From NCBI GenBank assembly GCA_016214955.1, contig JACRMN010000012.1:62001-126000 (forward strand): 64,000 bases of DNA. The letters are read 5' to 3'. Under the pieces are notes generated by a model. It worked only from the letters and a program-made list of their open reading frames with translations, ran no database searches and was not told the origin of the DNA. The DNA comes from Deltaproteobacteria bacterium (GTDB lineage: Bacteria > Myxococcota > Myxococcia > Myxococcales > Anaeromyxobacteraceae). Positions 54,087-62,507 of this stretch are shown piece by piece (the first letter of the stretch is position 1; each line of letters opens with the position of its first letter). Both the position numbers and the translations under genes were made by a program.

Positions 54087-56365
54087 CGGCCCAGGCCCAG
54101 GGGCGGCGCGACGAGGTGCTCCGAGCCGCTCATCTCGGCGAGGGAGAGGTGGAAGGCGAGGGTGGACTCGGCGCCCTGGTTCTCGCTGACCCGGTCCTGG
54201 TGCAGCCCGTCGCTGCAGCCGCCGCCGCCGAAGTCGTAGAGCGGCTGCCCCAGGTCGTTGCGGCCCAGGAACCACTCGAAGGCCCGCCTCGCCTCCTTGG
54301 ACCAGGAGGCGTCCCGGGTGGCCCGGTAGGCCTCCAGGCAGGCGGCCACCATGGCCTGTGCCTCCACCGGCTGCTGGTCGAAGTCGGCGCGGGCGCCGCC
54401 CCGCTCGCAGAAGCCGTTGCTGCCGATGGGGCGGAAGTGGCCGGCCTGCGTGGTCTGCAGGGAGACCAGCCAGCGGAGGGACTGCAGGCCGATCTCCAGC
54501 GCCGCGGGGTGGGGCAGGCGCTGGCCGCCGAGGAGCAGTGCCTGGCAGAGCCGGGCGTTGTCGTAGGAGGCGATGGGCTCGAACCAGGGCCAGTCCTTGG
54601 TGGCGCAGGCCTGCCAGAGCGCCACCAGCTTCGCGGTCAGCGCCGCGCAGACCTCGGCGGCCCGGCGGTGGCCGGGGAAGCGGACCAGCAGCTCGTGGAG
54701 GCCGAGCAGCGTGAAGGCCCAGGCGCGCGGCGAGGAGAAGGACTCCACCAGCGCGAACCCCTGCTCGAAGAGCTGGGCCGAGAGGCGGCGGTGCCCCTCG
54801 TTGCGGGATCGCCCGGCGCAGGTGCCCAGCGCCCAGAGCGCCCGCGCGTGGCTGTCCTCGCTGCCGGCGTCCTCCAGCCAGCTGCGGCCGTGGCTCATGA
54901 AGTTGCGGAAGCGGTGGGTCTCGGGCACCAGCGCCGCGGAGAGGAAGGCCAGGTAGGTGGTGGCCTGCCTGTCGAGCAGCTCCTCCGGCGGCCTGCTCCC
55001 CAGCTCCTCCAGCAGCGTGCAGAGGATCAGGGCGCGGGCGTTGTCGTCGGTGCAGTAGCCCTCGGCGAAGTTAGGGACGTTGAAGTGCGCGTGCTGGAAG
55101 ATGCCGGTGCCGTCGCTCATGCGCACCACGTGCTGCAGCCGCAGGGGAGGCAGCTCGTAGGGCCGGCTCGCCAGGGTCCACCCGGCGAAGGCCTTGCGCG
55201 GCACGGCCTTCCTGTCGGCGCCGGCGCGGCGGAAGGAGGAGAGGTAGCGCTCGGCCACCGCCGGCCAGATCATCTCGCGCCCGAGCCGGTAGGCCGTCTC
55301 GCGGGTGCGCTCCAGCCGGACCGGATCGTCCAGGAAGGCGCAGACCCCCTCGGCGATGGCCGCGGGGTTCCGGAAGGGCACCAGGATGCCGCGCCCGTCC
55401 GCCAGGAGCTCCCGGGCGTGCCAGTAGGGCGTGGAGACCACCGCCTTCCCGGCGCCGAACACGTAGGCCAGGGTGCCCGAGGTGATCTGGGCCTCGTTGA
55501 GGTAGGGGGTGAGGTAGATGTCGGTGGCGCCGATGAACTCCTTGAGGTCGTCGATCGAGACGAAGCGGTTGTAGAAGATGACGTGCTCCTTGACCCCGCA
55601 GGCCTCGGCCAGGCGCTCCAGCCCGAGCCGGTAGCTCTCGCCGTCGCGGGCCACGAGGTGGGGATGGGTGGCCCCGAGCACCAGGTAGACGGCCTCCGGG
55701 TGGCGGCGCACGATCTCGGGCAGGGCCTCGATGACGTTCTCGATGCCCTTGCCCGGGCCGAGCAGGCCGAAGGTCAGCAGCACCGGCCGCCCCTCCACGC
55801 CCAGCTTGGCCTTGAAGACGCTGGAGTCGGCGTAGGGGAGGTCCGGGATGCCGTGGGGGATGAGATCCAGCTTGGCGTCGGGGACGCCGTAGGTCTCGCG
55901 CAGGATCTCGGCGCCCTTGCGGGCCATCACCACCAGCCGGTCGCTCCGCTGGATGAGCTCCTCCATCACCCTCCGCTGGACCGGGCCCGGACCCTGCAGC
56001 ACCGTGTGCAGCGTGGTCACCACCGGCATCCGGACCTCCCGCAGGAGGGCCAGCAGGTGGCTGCCGGCGGGGCCGCCGAAGATCCCGAACTCGTGCTGGA
56101 CGCAGAGCACGTCGGCGTTGTCGAAGTTGAGGAGGTCGGCCGCGCGCCGGTAGGAGTCGAGGTCCTTCTCGTCCAGCTCGAAGCGCACCCGCGACGGGTA
56201 GGCGTACCGGTCGAGGCGGTCGTTCACCGCGCCCGCGAAGCAATGGGCCCCGGGCGCGGCCGCGGCAACCGCCTCGCAGAGGTCGCTCGTGAAGGTGGCG
56301 ATGCCGCAGAGCCGGGGCGGGTAGCCACCCAGGAAGGCGATGCGGTCCAGCAGCGTGGGGCTCAT
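54083..56365 (-). CDS. GT4 glycosyltransferase fused to alpha/alpha-barrel-like domain
   Basis: A 760-residue protein starting at ATG 56365. Residues 1-410 are a GT-B retaining glycosyltransferase of family 4: LGGYPPRLCGIATFTSDL, VQHEFGIFGG, FGLLGPGKGIENVIEALPEI, and the donor site TSGTLAYVFGAGKAVVSTPY. Residues about 425-755 are mostly helical pairs (GYCTDDNARALILCTLLEEL, HARALWALGTCAGRS, YDNARLCQALLLGGQRL), like a six-helical-hairpin toroid of glycosidases. The two domains and the overlapping GH130 gene suggest a mannose-containing glycan or glycolipid route. A longer frame upstream is only low-complexity. Confidence 0.9.
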   Translation of the reverse strand: MSPTLLDRIAFLGGYPPRLCGIATFTSDLCEAVAAAAPGAHCFAGAVNDRLDRYAYPSRVRFELDEKDLDSYRRAADLLNFDNADVLCVQHEFGIFGGPAGSHLLALLREVRMPVVTTLHTVLQGPGPVQRRVMEELIQRSDRLVVMARKGAEILRETYGVPDAKLDLIPHGIPDLPYADSSVFKAKLGVEGRPVLLTFGLLGPGKGIENVIEALPEIVRRHPEAVYLVLGATHPHLVARDGESYRLGLERLAEACGVKEHVIFYNRFVSIDDLKEFIGATDIYLTPYLNEAQITSGTLAYVFGAGKAVVSTPYWHARELLADGRGILVPFRNPAAIAEGVCAFLDDPVRLERTRETAYRLGREMIWPAVAERYLSSFRRAGADRKAVPRKAFAGWTLASRPYELPPLRLQHVVRMSDGTGIFQHAHFNVPNFAEGYCTDDNARALILCTLLEELGSRPPEELLDRQATTYLAFLSAALVPETHRFRNFMSHGRSWLEDAGSEDSHARALWALGTCAGRSRNEGHRRLSAQLFEQGFALVESFSSPRAWAFTLLGLHELLVRFPGHRRAAEVCAALTAKLVALWQACATKDWPWFEPIASYDNARLCQALLLGGQRLPHPAALEIGLQSLRWLVSLQTTQAGHFRPIGSNGFCERGGARADFDQQPVEAQAMVAACLEAYRATRDASWSKEARRAFEWFLGRNDLGQPLYDFGGGGCSDGLHQDRVSENQGAESTLAFHLSLAEMSGSEHLVAPPLGLGR

Positions 56366-56443
56366 CGGGGCTCTGTTCGCCTCTCCGGCAAAGGGCCGCT
56401 TCGCACCCGGCACCCCGGTGATAAGACATCCCGGCGGCCATCG

Positions 56444-56458
56444 CCGGAATAGTTCCGG
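56444..56458. promoter_or_regulatory. dyad in divergent GT4 / peptidase gap
   Basis: CCGGAA-TAG-TTCCGG, a perfect 6-base inverted repeat, in the 237-base divergent gap between the GT4 gene and the S9 peptidase gene. A local AT-rich patch (GTGATAAGACATC at 56419-56431) adjoins it on the GT4 side. Possible operator or promoter region; no regulator gene is adjacent. Confidence 0.35.
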
Positions 56459-56475
56459 TGCGCCCTGCCGCGCAT

Positions 56476-56530
56476 GGGTCGGGGCCGAGGGTGAGGCTGG
56501 GGTCGAGGTCGCGGTCGGGGTCGAGGTCGC
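56476..56530. repeat. GGTCGAG/GGTCGGGG low-complexity repeat
   Basis: About nine degenerate six-base units (GGTCGG, GGCCGA, GGTGAG, GGCTGG, GGTCGA, GGTCGC) in the divergent gap. It is on the opposite strand similar to the GACCCC repeat at 13939-14062 inside the lipoprotein gene, and here is non-coding. Confidence 0.6.
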
Positions 56531-56602
56531 CTCCCGCCGCGAATGGGTTCCCCCTCCCCCGGAACCTTGTCGCCCTTCCACCCTGCGTGCGAGCCTCGCC
56601 CC

Positions 56603-58630
56603 ATGCCCGCCCCCATGGTGAACTCACGGCGCGCCCTCGCGCTCCTCGCGCTCGCCGGCGCGCTGCTCGCCCGGCCGGCCGCCGCCGCAGACGAGTCCGT
56701 CCCGCTGCAGGCCTTCTTCGGCAAGCCCGAGATCGGCGAGGTCTCGCTCTCCCCCTCCGGCCGCTGGCTGGCCGTCACCGTGCCCGGCAAGAACGACCGC
56801 ATGGAGCTTCGGGTCGCCGACCTGGACCAGCAGCCGTGGAAGTGGCGGACGGTCGCCTGGCTCAAGGACTACGACGTCGCCGGCGTGGACTGGGTCAACG
56901 ACCGGCGGCTGGTGTTCCAGGCCAGGGACTCCCAGGCGGCCGACGTCTGGTCGGGGACGCGCGGCCTCTGGGCGGTGGACGCCGACGGCGAGAACGGGAA
57001 GCTCCTCGTGGACGCCGAGTACTACGGCTTCCGCCTCCGGACCACCCGGGACAAGAACGTGCTGGGAGGGGAGTGGACGCTGGCGGGGACGCTGCCGGGC
57101 GACGGCAACGAGGTCTTGGTGGCCGAGCCGCGCTGGTCGGCGGTGCGCAAGGCCTTCTGGTGGAGCCTGGCCCGCCTCGACACCCGAGCCCCGGCGCCCA
57201 TTCGCCTCACCACCGGTGCGCCCGACGGCGCCCAGCGCTGGATCACCGACGAGTGGGGCCAGCCTCGCTACATGGAGGCACACCTCGACGGCCGAGCGAG
57301 GGTGTACCGAAAGACCGCCGAGGGAGAGTGGGAGTCTCTCCTCGACGTGCCGGACCTCTCGGGAAAGGGCTGGTCGCCCCGGTTCCTGCACGACGGCAAG
57401 CTCTTCGTCGCGGTGCAGCCCGAGGGGGCCACGGCGGTGCTGCTCACCACCTTCGATCCCGAGACGCGGACCCTGGCGGAGAGGCCGGTGCTGGCGGCCA
57501 AGGGGTTCGACGTGGGCGAGAGCGCCTACCCGCTCGTCGACCAGGACGGCGACCGCCTGCTCGGCTGGCGCTACCGGCTCGACACCCTCTACACACGGTG
57601 GTTCGACGAGCGCATGCAGCGCTTCCAGGCCGGGCTCGACCGGGCGCTGCCGGGCCGGGCCAACCTCATCTCCTGCAGCCGGTGCCAGAGCGCGAAGCGC
57701 TGGCTCGTCACCAGCCTCTCCGACCGCGAGCCGCCGAGCCACGGCATCTTCGAGCCCGGCACCGGCCGCTTCACGCCGGTGGGCAGCGCCCACCCCGACA
57801 TCCCCGCCGAGCGCACGGGCCGGCGCACGCTGGAGCGCATCAAGGCCCGCGACGGGCTGGAGCTTCCCCTGTACGTGACCCGCCCCGCCGGCGTGCCGGC
57901 AGCGCCGGAGAAGCCGCTGCCGGCCGTGGTCTACGTGCACGGAGGGCCCTGGACGCGCGTGGGGCTGGAGTGGTCCGGGGACCCGGTCCCCCAGTTCCTG
58001 GCCTCGCGCGGCTACGTGGTGCTCGAGCCCGAGTTCCGCGGGAGCAGCGGCTACGGGCTCGCGCACGAGCGCGCCGGCCGCCAGCAGTGGGGCCTGGCGA
58101 TGCAGGACGACCTCGTGGACGCCGTCCGCTGGGCCGCGGAGAAGGGGCTCGTGGACAGGGGGCGGGTCTGCATCATGGGGGCGAGCTACGGCGGCTACGC
58201 GGCACTCCTGGGCCCGGTCCGCGACCCGGCGGCCTACCGCTGCGCCGTGAGCTGGGTGGGTGTCACCGAGCTGCCGAGGCTGATCCGGGATGGGCTCGAG
58301 GAGGAGGCCGGCGCGGGATTCCTCGGCCGCCTCCTGGTGGGGCGCGTGGGCGATCCGGTGAAGGACGCCGAGCGGCTGAAGCGCACCTCTCCGGTGCACC
58401 GCGCCGCCGAGATCAGGGTCCCGGTGCTGGCCGCCTGGGGCAAGGAGGACCGGCGCGTGCCCCTGGAGCAGGGGCGGCTCTTCCGCGACGCCGCCCGGGA
58501 AGCGGGTGTGGAGCTGGAGTACGTGGAGTACGCCGACGAGGGGCACAGCTGGCTGCGCACCGAGACCTGGCTCGACTTCATGCGGCGCACCGAGAAGCTG
58601 CTGGAGCGGACCATCGGCTCAAGGCGCTGA
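56603..58630 (+). CDS. secreted S9-family prolyl oligopeptidase-like peptidase
   Basis: A 675-residue S9 peptidase. A signal peptide is present (RRALALLALAGALLARPAAAA, about residues 9-30). Residues 35-390 form a beta-propeller (EVSLSPSGRWLAVTVPG, DVAGVDWVNDRRLVF). The C-terminal alpha/beta hydrolase has Ser528 in IMGASYGGYAAL, the acid in AWGKEDRRVP and the His in ADEGHSW. It probably degrades short peptides in the periplasm or outside. ATG 56615 is a possible start four codons later. Monocistronic; a barrel gene follows 54 bases on. Confidence 0.92.
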   Translation: MPAPMVNSRRALALLALAGALLARPAAAADESVPLQAFFGKPEIGEVSLSPSGRWLAVTVPGKNDRMELRVADLDQQPWKWRTVAWLKDYDVAGVDWVNDRRLVFQARDSQAADVWSGTRGLWAVDADGENGKLLVDAEYYGFRLRTTRDKNVLGGEWTLAGTLPGDGNEVLVAEPRWSAVRKAFWWSLARLDTRAPAPIRLTTGAPDGAQRWITDEWGQPRYMEAHLDGRARVYRKTAEGEWESLLDVPDLSGKGWSPRFLHDGKLFVAVQPEGATAVLLTTFDPETRTLAERPVLAAKGFDVGESAYPLVDQDGDRLLGWRYRLDTLYTRWFDERMQRFQAGLDRALPGRANLISCSRCQSAKRWLVTSLSDREPPSHGIFEPGTGRFTPVGSAHPDIPAERTGRRTLERIKARDGLELPLYVTRPAGVPAAPEKPLPAVVYVHGGPWTRVGLEWSGDPVPQFLASRGYVVLEPEFRGSSGYGLAHERAGRQQWGLAMQDDLVDAVRWAAEKGLVDRGRVCIMGASYGGYAALLGPVRDPAAYRCAVSWVGVTELPRLIRDGLEEEAGAGFLGRLLVGRVGDPVKDAERLKRTSPVHRAAEIRVPVLAAWGKEDRRVPLEQGRLFRDAAREAGVELEYVEYADEGHSWLRTETWLDFMRRTEKLLERTIGSRR

Positions 58631-58684
58631 GCGGCCAGCCAGACTCCCCTTGCGCCGGCCCGGTCCGGGCGGCACAGAAGGGGG

Positions 58685-59425
58685 ATGGATCGCAACCGCC
58701 TCCTCGCCCCGCTCGCCGCCGCCCTCCTGTCCCTGCCCGCCGCCGCCGGCGCCGCCACCCCCTGGGTGGATCTCGAGACCGGCGGCGCCTGGAGCATCTA
58801 CAACGACGTGCGCATCCCCGGGAACTCGGGCAAGGCCTTCTCGCTCACCGACGACCTAGCCACCAGCCCGGCGCCCTACACCCGGGTGCGGCTGGGCGTC
58901 ACCCTGGGGCGCCACGAGGTCTCGGCGCTCTACGCGCCGCTCCGGCTCACGGCCCAGGGGGTGGCCCCGGCCGACATCACCTTCAACGGCCGGACCTTCG
59001 CCGCCGCCACGCCGCTGCGCGGGACCTACCGGTTCGACTCCTACCGCGTCGGCTGGCGCTACTTCCTCGTGCAGGGCGGGCCGGTGGACGTGGCGCTGGG
59101 CGTGACCGCCAAGATCCGCGACGCCGCCATTGCCATCTGCGACGCCACCTGCTCGGTCCGCTCCGACACCGGGTTCGTGCCGCTGGCCTCGTTCCTGGTG
59201 CACTGGCGCTTCGCCGAGCGCTTCGGCCTGCTCCTCGACGGCGACGCGCTGGCCGGCGGGCCGGGCCGGGCGGAGGACGTCACCCTGGCGCTCACCTGGG
59301 AGGCGGCTCCCCAGGTGACCGCCCGCGCCGGCTGGCGCTTCGTGGAGGGCGGCGCCGACACCGCGTCGGTCTACACCTTCGCCATGGTGTCGTACCTGGG
59401 CGGCGGGCTCACCGTCCGCTTCTAG
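58685..59425 (+). CDS. small outer-membrane beta-barrel protein
   Basis: A 246-residue protein with a signal peptide (MDRNRLLAPLAAALLSLPAAAGAA). Paired amphipathic strands follow (YTRVRLGVTLGRHEVSALYAPL, SYRVGWRYFLVQGGPVDVALGVTAK, FGLLLDGDALAGGPGRAEDV), and the chain ends in Phe (GGGLTVRF), the usual sorting signal of outer-membrane barrels. It is about the size of an 8- to 10-stranded barrel. Function unknown. Its stop overlaps the stop of the convergent SDR gene. Confidence 0.75.
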   Translation: MDRNRLLAPLAAALLSLPAAAGAATPWVDLETGGAWSIYNDVRIPGNSGKAFSLTDDLATSPAPYTRVRLGVTLGRHEVSALYAPLRLTAQGVAPADITFNGRTFAAATPLRGTYRFDSYRVGWRYFLVQGGPVDVALGVTAKIRDAAIAICDATCSVRSDTGFVPLASFLVHWRFAERFGLLLDGDALAGGPGRAEDVTLALTWEAAPQVTARAGWRFVEGGADTASVYTFAMVSYLGGGLTVRF

Positions 59426-60384
59426 GCGCGGGGCGTGAGCAGGCGCGCCAGCGACTCGGCGAGCCGGCCGCCGGGCGTCAGGGCTCCGGCCTCGTCGGCG
59501 AGGGCCCGGCGAGCGGCCTCCTCGAGCGCCATGGGCGGGGGCAGCCCGGCTGCGGCCCAGTACCCCGGCCGGCTGGCGACGAGGTCGCTCTTCAGCCCCT
59601 CGACGAGCTCGCGGGCGAGCCCGAAGTCGGCCCGGGTCACGAGCCGGATCCAGTGGGACGAGAGGCGCGGGGTCACGAGCGGGATGTCGAGCAGCAGCGG
59701 CCTGCGCCCCATCACCGCCGCGGCCCGCAGGAGGATCTCCTTGCCGGAGAGCGGCTCGGGCCCAGGGAGATCCCACCAGGTGCTGCCGGGGAGCTCGAGG
59801 CGCAGCCCGGCGACCAGCGCCGCCACCACGTCGTCCACCGCCACCGGCTCGCTGCGGTGCGCCAGCCACGACGGCAGGACCATAGCGGGGAGCCGGGCCG
59901 CCAGGTCGCGGACGATGGTCCAGGACGCGCTGCCGGCGCCGACGATCATCCCGGCCCGCAGCTCCAGGCACGGCACCGGCCCGGCGCGCAGCGCCTCCCC
60001 GGTCTCGAGCCGCGAGCGCAGGTGCTCGGAAGGCGGCCCGGCGGGCGCCACGCCGCCCAGGTAGACCACCCGGCGGACGCCCGCGGCACCGGCTGCCTCC
60101 GCGAAGTCCTCGGCCCAGCGCAGCTCCTCGTCGGCCCAGCCCGGTCTGGCGCCGGCCATGCCGTGGACCAGGTAGAAGGCGGCGCTGCAGCCCTCCAGGG
60201 CGCGGGGCAGGCCCGCGGGCTCGCCGACGTCGCCGCCCACCCACTCGCGATCGGGCCAGGCGCGGCGCGCCTCCTCGGGCCGGCGGGTGAGGCAGCGCAC
60301 GCCCAGGCCCGCGCTCGCCAGCGGCGCGTGGAGCCGCCGGCCGATGAAGCCCGTCGCGCCGGTGAGGAGGATCGGCCCGGGCAT
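59422..60384 (-). CDS. atypical short-chain dehydrogenase, NAD(P)-binding
   Basis: A 320-residue protein. TGATGFIGRRLHAPLASAG is the Rossmann nucleotide-binding loop of atypical and extended SDRs at residue 8. VGGDVGEPAGLPRALEGCSAAFYLVHGM follows the pattern of NmrA/isoflavone-reductase-like proteins, and the C-terminal half (LVTRADFGLARELVEGLKSDLVAS) is like DUF2867-bearing members. The Tyr-x3-Lys catalytic pair of classical SDRs is not visible, so it may be a regulator or a reductase with another mechanism. It lies 13 bases after the stop of ribA on the same strand. Confidence 0.85.
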   Translation of the reverse strand: MPGPILLTGATGFIGRRLHAPLASAGLGVRCLTRRPEEARRAWPDREWVGGDVGEPAGLPRALEGCSAAFYLVHGMAGARPGWADEELRWAEDFAEAAGAAGVRRVVYLGGVAPAGPPSEHLRSRLETGEALRAGPVPCLELRAGMIVGAGSASWTIVRDLAARLPAMVLPSWLAHRSEPVAVDDVVAALVAGLRLELPGSTWWDLPGPEPLSGKEILLRAAAVMGRRPLLLDIPLVTPRLSSHWIRLVTRADFGLARELVEGLKSDLVASRPGYWAAAGLPPPMALEEAARRALADEAGALTPGGRLAESLARLLTPRA

Positions 60385-60397
60385 GGCTGGCGCCCGC

Positions 60398-61147
60398 CTA
60401 CGCCTTCGGCTCCTGCCCGGCCTCCCGCGCGACCACCGCCGGGTCGGCCTGCTCCTGCAGGCGCCCGGCGCCGCCCGCCTCCAGGTAGTGGCCGCTCTTG
60501 CGGGCCTTGGTCTCCAGGTAGAAGCGGTTGAACTCGTTGGGCTGGATGACGTGCGGGATGCGATCCGACACCACCACCCGGTGCTGGGTGAGCTGGGCCA
60601 CCTTGTTGGGGTTGTTGGTGATGAGCCGGATGGAGCGGATCCCCAGGCTGTGGATCATGTGCGCCCCGACGGCGTAGTCGCGCTCGTCGTCGCGGAAGCC
60701 GAGCGCCAGGTTGGCCTCCACGGTGTCGAGGCCCGCCTCCTGGAGCGCGTAGGCGCGGATCTTGTTGATGAGCCCGATGCCGCGCCCCTCCTGGCGCAGG
60801 TACAGGAGGACGCCGCGCTCGTGGCGCCGGATGGCGGCCAGCCCCTCGGTGAGCTGGTCGCGGCAGTCGCAGCGCAGGGAGCCCATGACGTCGCCGGTCA
60901 GGCACTCGGAGTGAAGCCGGACCGGGACCTCCTCGCCCCCCACCACCTCGCCGTGGACCATGGCCACGTGCTCCTTGGCGTCGCGGTTGTTCCAGAAGCC
61001 CACCAGCCGGAAGTGGCCGAACCGGGTGGGCAGATCGGCCACGGCCACCACCCGCACGCAGGTCCGGGCGGCGCCGAAGCCCTCGCACTCGTGGTCCTGG
61101 TCGCGCTGCACCAGGGCGCGCAGCGGGTCCAGCTCGGGCTGTCTCAC
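60398..61147 (-). CDS. ribA: GTP cyclohydrolase II
   Basis: A 249-residue RibA, which opens GTP to start riboflavin synthesis. The zinc cysteines are in LHSECLTGDVMGSLRCDC, and YLRQEGRGIGLINKI is the catalytic signature. VRVVAVADLPTRFGHFRLVGFW is the family N-terminal strand. There is no DHBP synthase (RibB) domain. The GTG start at 61147 overlaps the stop of the FAD oxidoreductase gene (GTGA) and has GGAGGT just upstream. No other riboflavin genes lie here, so this may be an added copy or the only one. Confidence 0.95.
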   Translation of the reverse strand: MRQPELDPLRALVQRDQDHECEGFGAARTCVRVVAVADLPTRFGHFRLVGFWNNRDAKEHVAMVHGEVVGGEEVPVRLHSECLTGDVMGSLRCDCRDQLTEGLAAIRRHERGVLLYLRQEGRGIGLINKIRAYALQEAGLDTVEANLALGFRDDERDYAVGAHMIHSLGIRSIRLITNNPNKVAQLTQHRVVVSDRIPHVIQPNEFNRFYLETKARKSGHYLEAGGAGRLQEQADPAVVAREAGQEPKA

Positions 61148-62172
61148 GGGACCTCCTGGAGGATGCGGTGGGCCAGCGCCCGGCCCGAGCGCCAGGCCGC
61201 CTCGACGCCGCCGCCCGGCGCGAAGCGATCGCCGCACAGGCCCAGGCGGGCGCCGCCGGGGAGGCCCAGCAGCAGCGGCGCGGCGAGCTCCGCCGAGCGG
61301 TCGTGGCGGGCGTGGCGCCAGCTGTGGGGCTCCTGGTGGCGGGGCCGGGCCGCCCACGGCCCGACGACGCGCCCGCCCTCTTCCAGGAGCCGCTCGGGCC
61401 AGGCCGGGTCGTCGAGGTGCTCGCGCGACCAGCGCGGGTGGGCCTGCAGGACGAGGACGGTCGCGTCGGGGGCGGCCCGCTTGGAGGAGTCGTGCACCGC
61501 GAGCTGGAGCACGCGCGAGCCGTCGGGGTAGCAGCAGTGCCATGCCGGCGGCTGCGCCTCGGGCGGGTAGACGGCGATGAGGGCCAGGCAGGCCTGGCTC
61601 CGCGCCTGGTCGAGCAGGGCCCGGGCGCTGGCGACCGCAGGCGGAGGCCCGGGGACGGTGCCGAGGAGCTCATGGGCCTGCTCGGCGGCCAGCGCCAGGA
61701 CCACCACCGGTGCCTCGGCCGCCCCGCCGCCCTCCAGCCGGACGCGGAGCGCCGCGCCCTCCGGCTCGACCGCCACGGCGTTCGCGCGCAGCGTCACCGG
61801 CAGGCCGGCGGCCAGGTGCCGGGGAAAGGCGGAAATCCCCTCGGCGAAGGCCAGGCGCGACTCGCCCGGCGTGAAGGCCTCGGGCTGGCACGGGCGGCCG
61901 GCGCCCAGCATGGCCACAGGCCAGCCGTCGAGCCGCCGGGCCGGCACCTCCGCCAGGGCCGCCAGGAAGCCCGGATCGCGGCCGTGGAGGAAGGCGACGC
62001 CGAAGTCCACCGGCTGCCCCTCCACGCGCCGGGTGGCGCAGCGGCCGCCCACCCCGCGGGCCCGCTCCAGCACCTCCACCGGCCGCCCGGCATCGGCCAG
62101 GGCGCGGGCACAGGAGAGCCCCGCCACGCCGGCGCCCAGAACCAGGACGCGGGATCCCTCGCGGCGGGTCAT
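61144..62172 (-). CDS. FAD-dependent amine-oxidase-like oxidoreductase
   Basis: A 342-residue FAD protein. [21 protein letters not shown] is the dinucleotide-binding motif (GxGxxG) at the N-terminus, and [18 protein letters not shown] is the following acidic-residue and GGR motif of the renalase/amine-oxidase group. The C-terminal [20 protein letters not shown] binds the FAD. Renalase-like bacterial members repair or oxidise non-standard dihydronicotinamides; this one's substrate is unknown. It is coupled to ribA, which makes flavin precursors, so supply of flavin and enzyme may be linked. Confidence 0.88.
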   Translation of the reverse strand: MTRREGSRVLVLGAGVAGLSCARALADAGRPVEVLERARGVGGRCATRRVEGQPVDFGVAFLHGRDPGFLAALAEVPARRLDGWPVAMLGAGRPCQPEAFTPGESRLAFAEGISAFPRHLAAGLPVTLRANAVAVEPEGAALRVRLEGGGAAEAPVVVLALAAEQAHELLGTVPGPPPAVASARALLDQARSQACLALIAVYPPEAQPPAWHCCYPDGSRVLQLAVHDSSKRAAPDATVLVLQAHPRWSREHLDDPAWPERLLEEGGRVVGPWAARPRHQEPHSWRHARHDRSAELAAPLLLGLPGGARLGLCGDRFAPGGGVEAAWRSGRALAHRILQEVP

Positions 62173-62507
62173 GGGGGAAGTGTAGCGCCGGACCCCCGGG
62201 AGCGCCTGCGGTCAAGGCGCCCGGCGCTCCTCGTCACCTTGTGCGCATGGCTCGATCCGGAAGGCGGCTCCGGCCGGCGCGCCCGCTGCGCGGCCTACCG
62301 CTCCGGGCGGGGCCGGTCACGAGCCAACCGCCCGTCCCGGCGCCGGAAACCCGCGCTCCTCGCCTCCGCCCGCGCCCTCCCGATCGAGGAGTTGACGCCC
62401 TTCGAAGAATTCTGGTACTGCTTTACCAGTTTCCGCCGAGACACCAACCCATGGCCCGCAGGCGACGGCGCGCGCGACGCCGCGCGGAGCGGGCAGAGGA
62501 GGTGGAC
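62173..62507. other. divergent gap upstream of benzoyl-CoA genes
   Basis: 335 bases between the FAD oxidoreductase start and had. No gene is supported. It contains the CTGGTA/TACCAG dyad (listed separately), a TTGACG -35-like hexamer at 62392-62397, and a short in-frame ATG at 62451 that would give had an Arg-rich N-terminal extension ([18 protein letters not shown]); the GTG at 62508 is preferred. Confidence 0.5.
62412..62429. promoter_or_regulatory. operator-like dyad upstream of had
   Basis: CTGGTA-CTGCTT-TACCAG, perfect 6-base inverted repeat with a 6-base spacer in a locally AT-rich patch, 79 bases before had. TTGACG at 62392-62397 lies where a -35 element would put the -10 within the dyad. 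It resembles TetR or FadR-type half sites (TGGT...ACCA). It is a candidate operator for a regulator of aromatic degradation. Confidence 0.5.

Noticed and set aside
56458-60531. A 1357-codon plus-strand open frame across the S9 peptidase, barrel and SDR genes
   Set aside because: Arg/Pro/Gly-rich chance frame. The S9 peptidase and barrel have full motifs in another frame.
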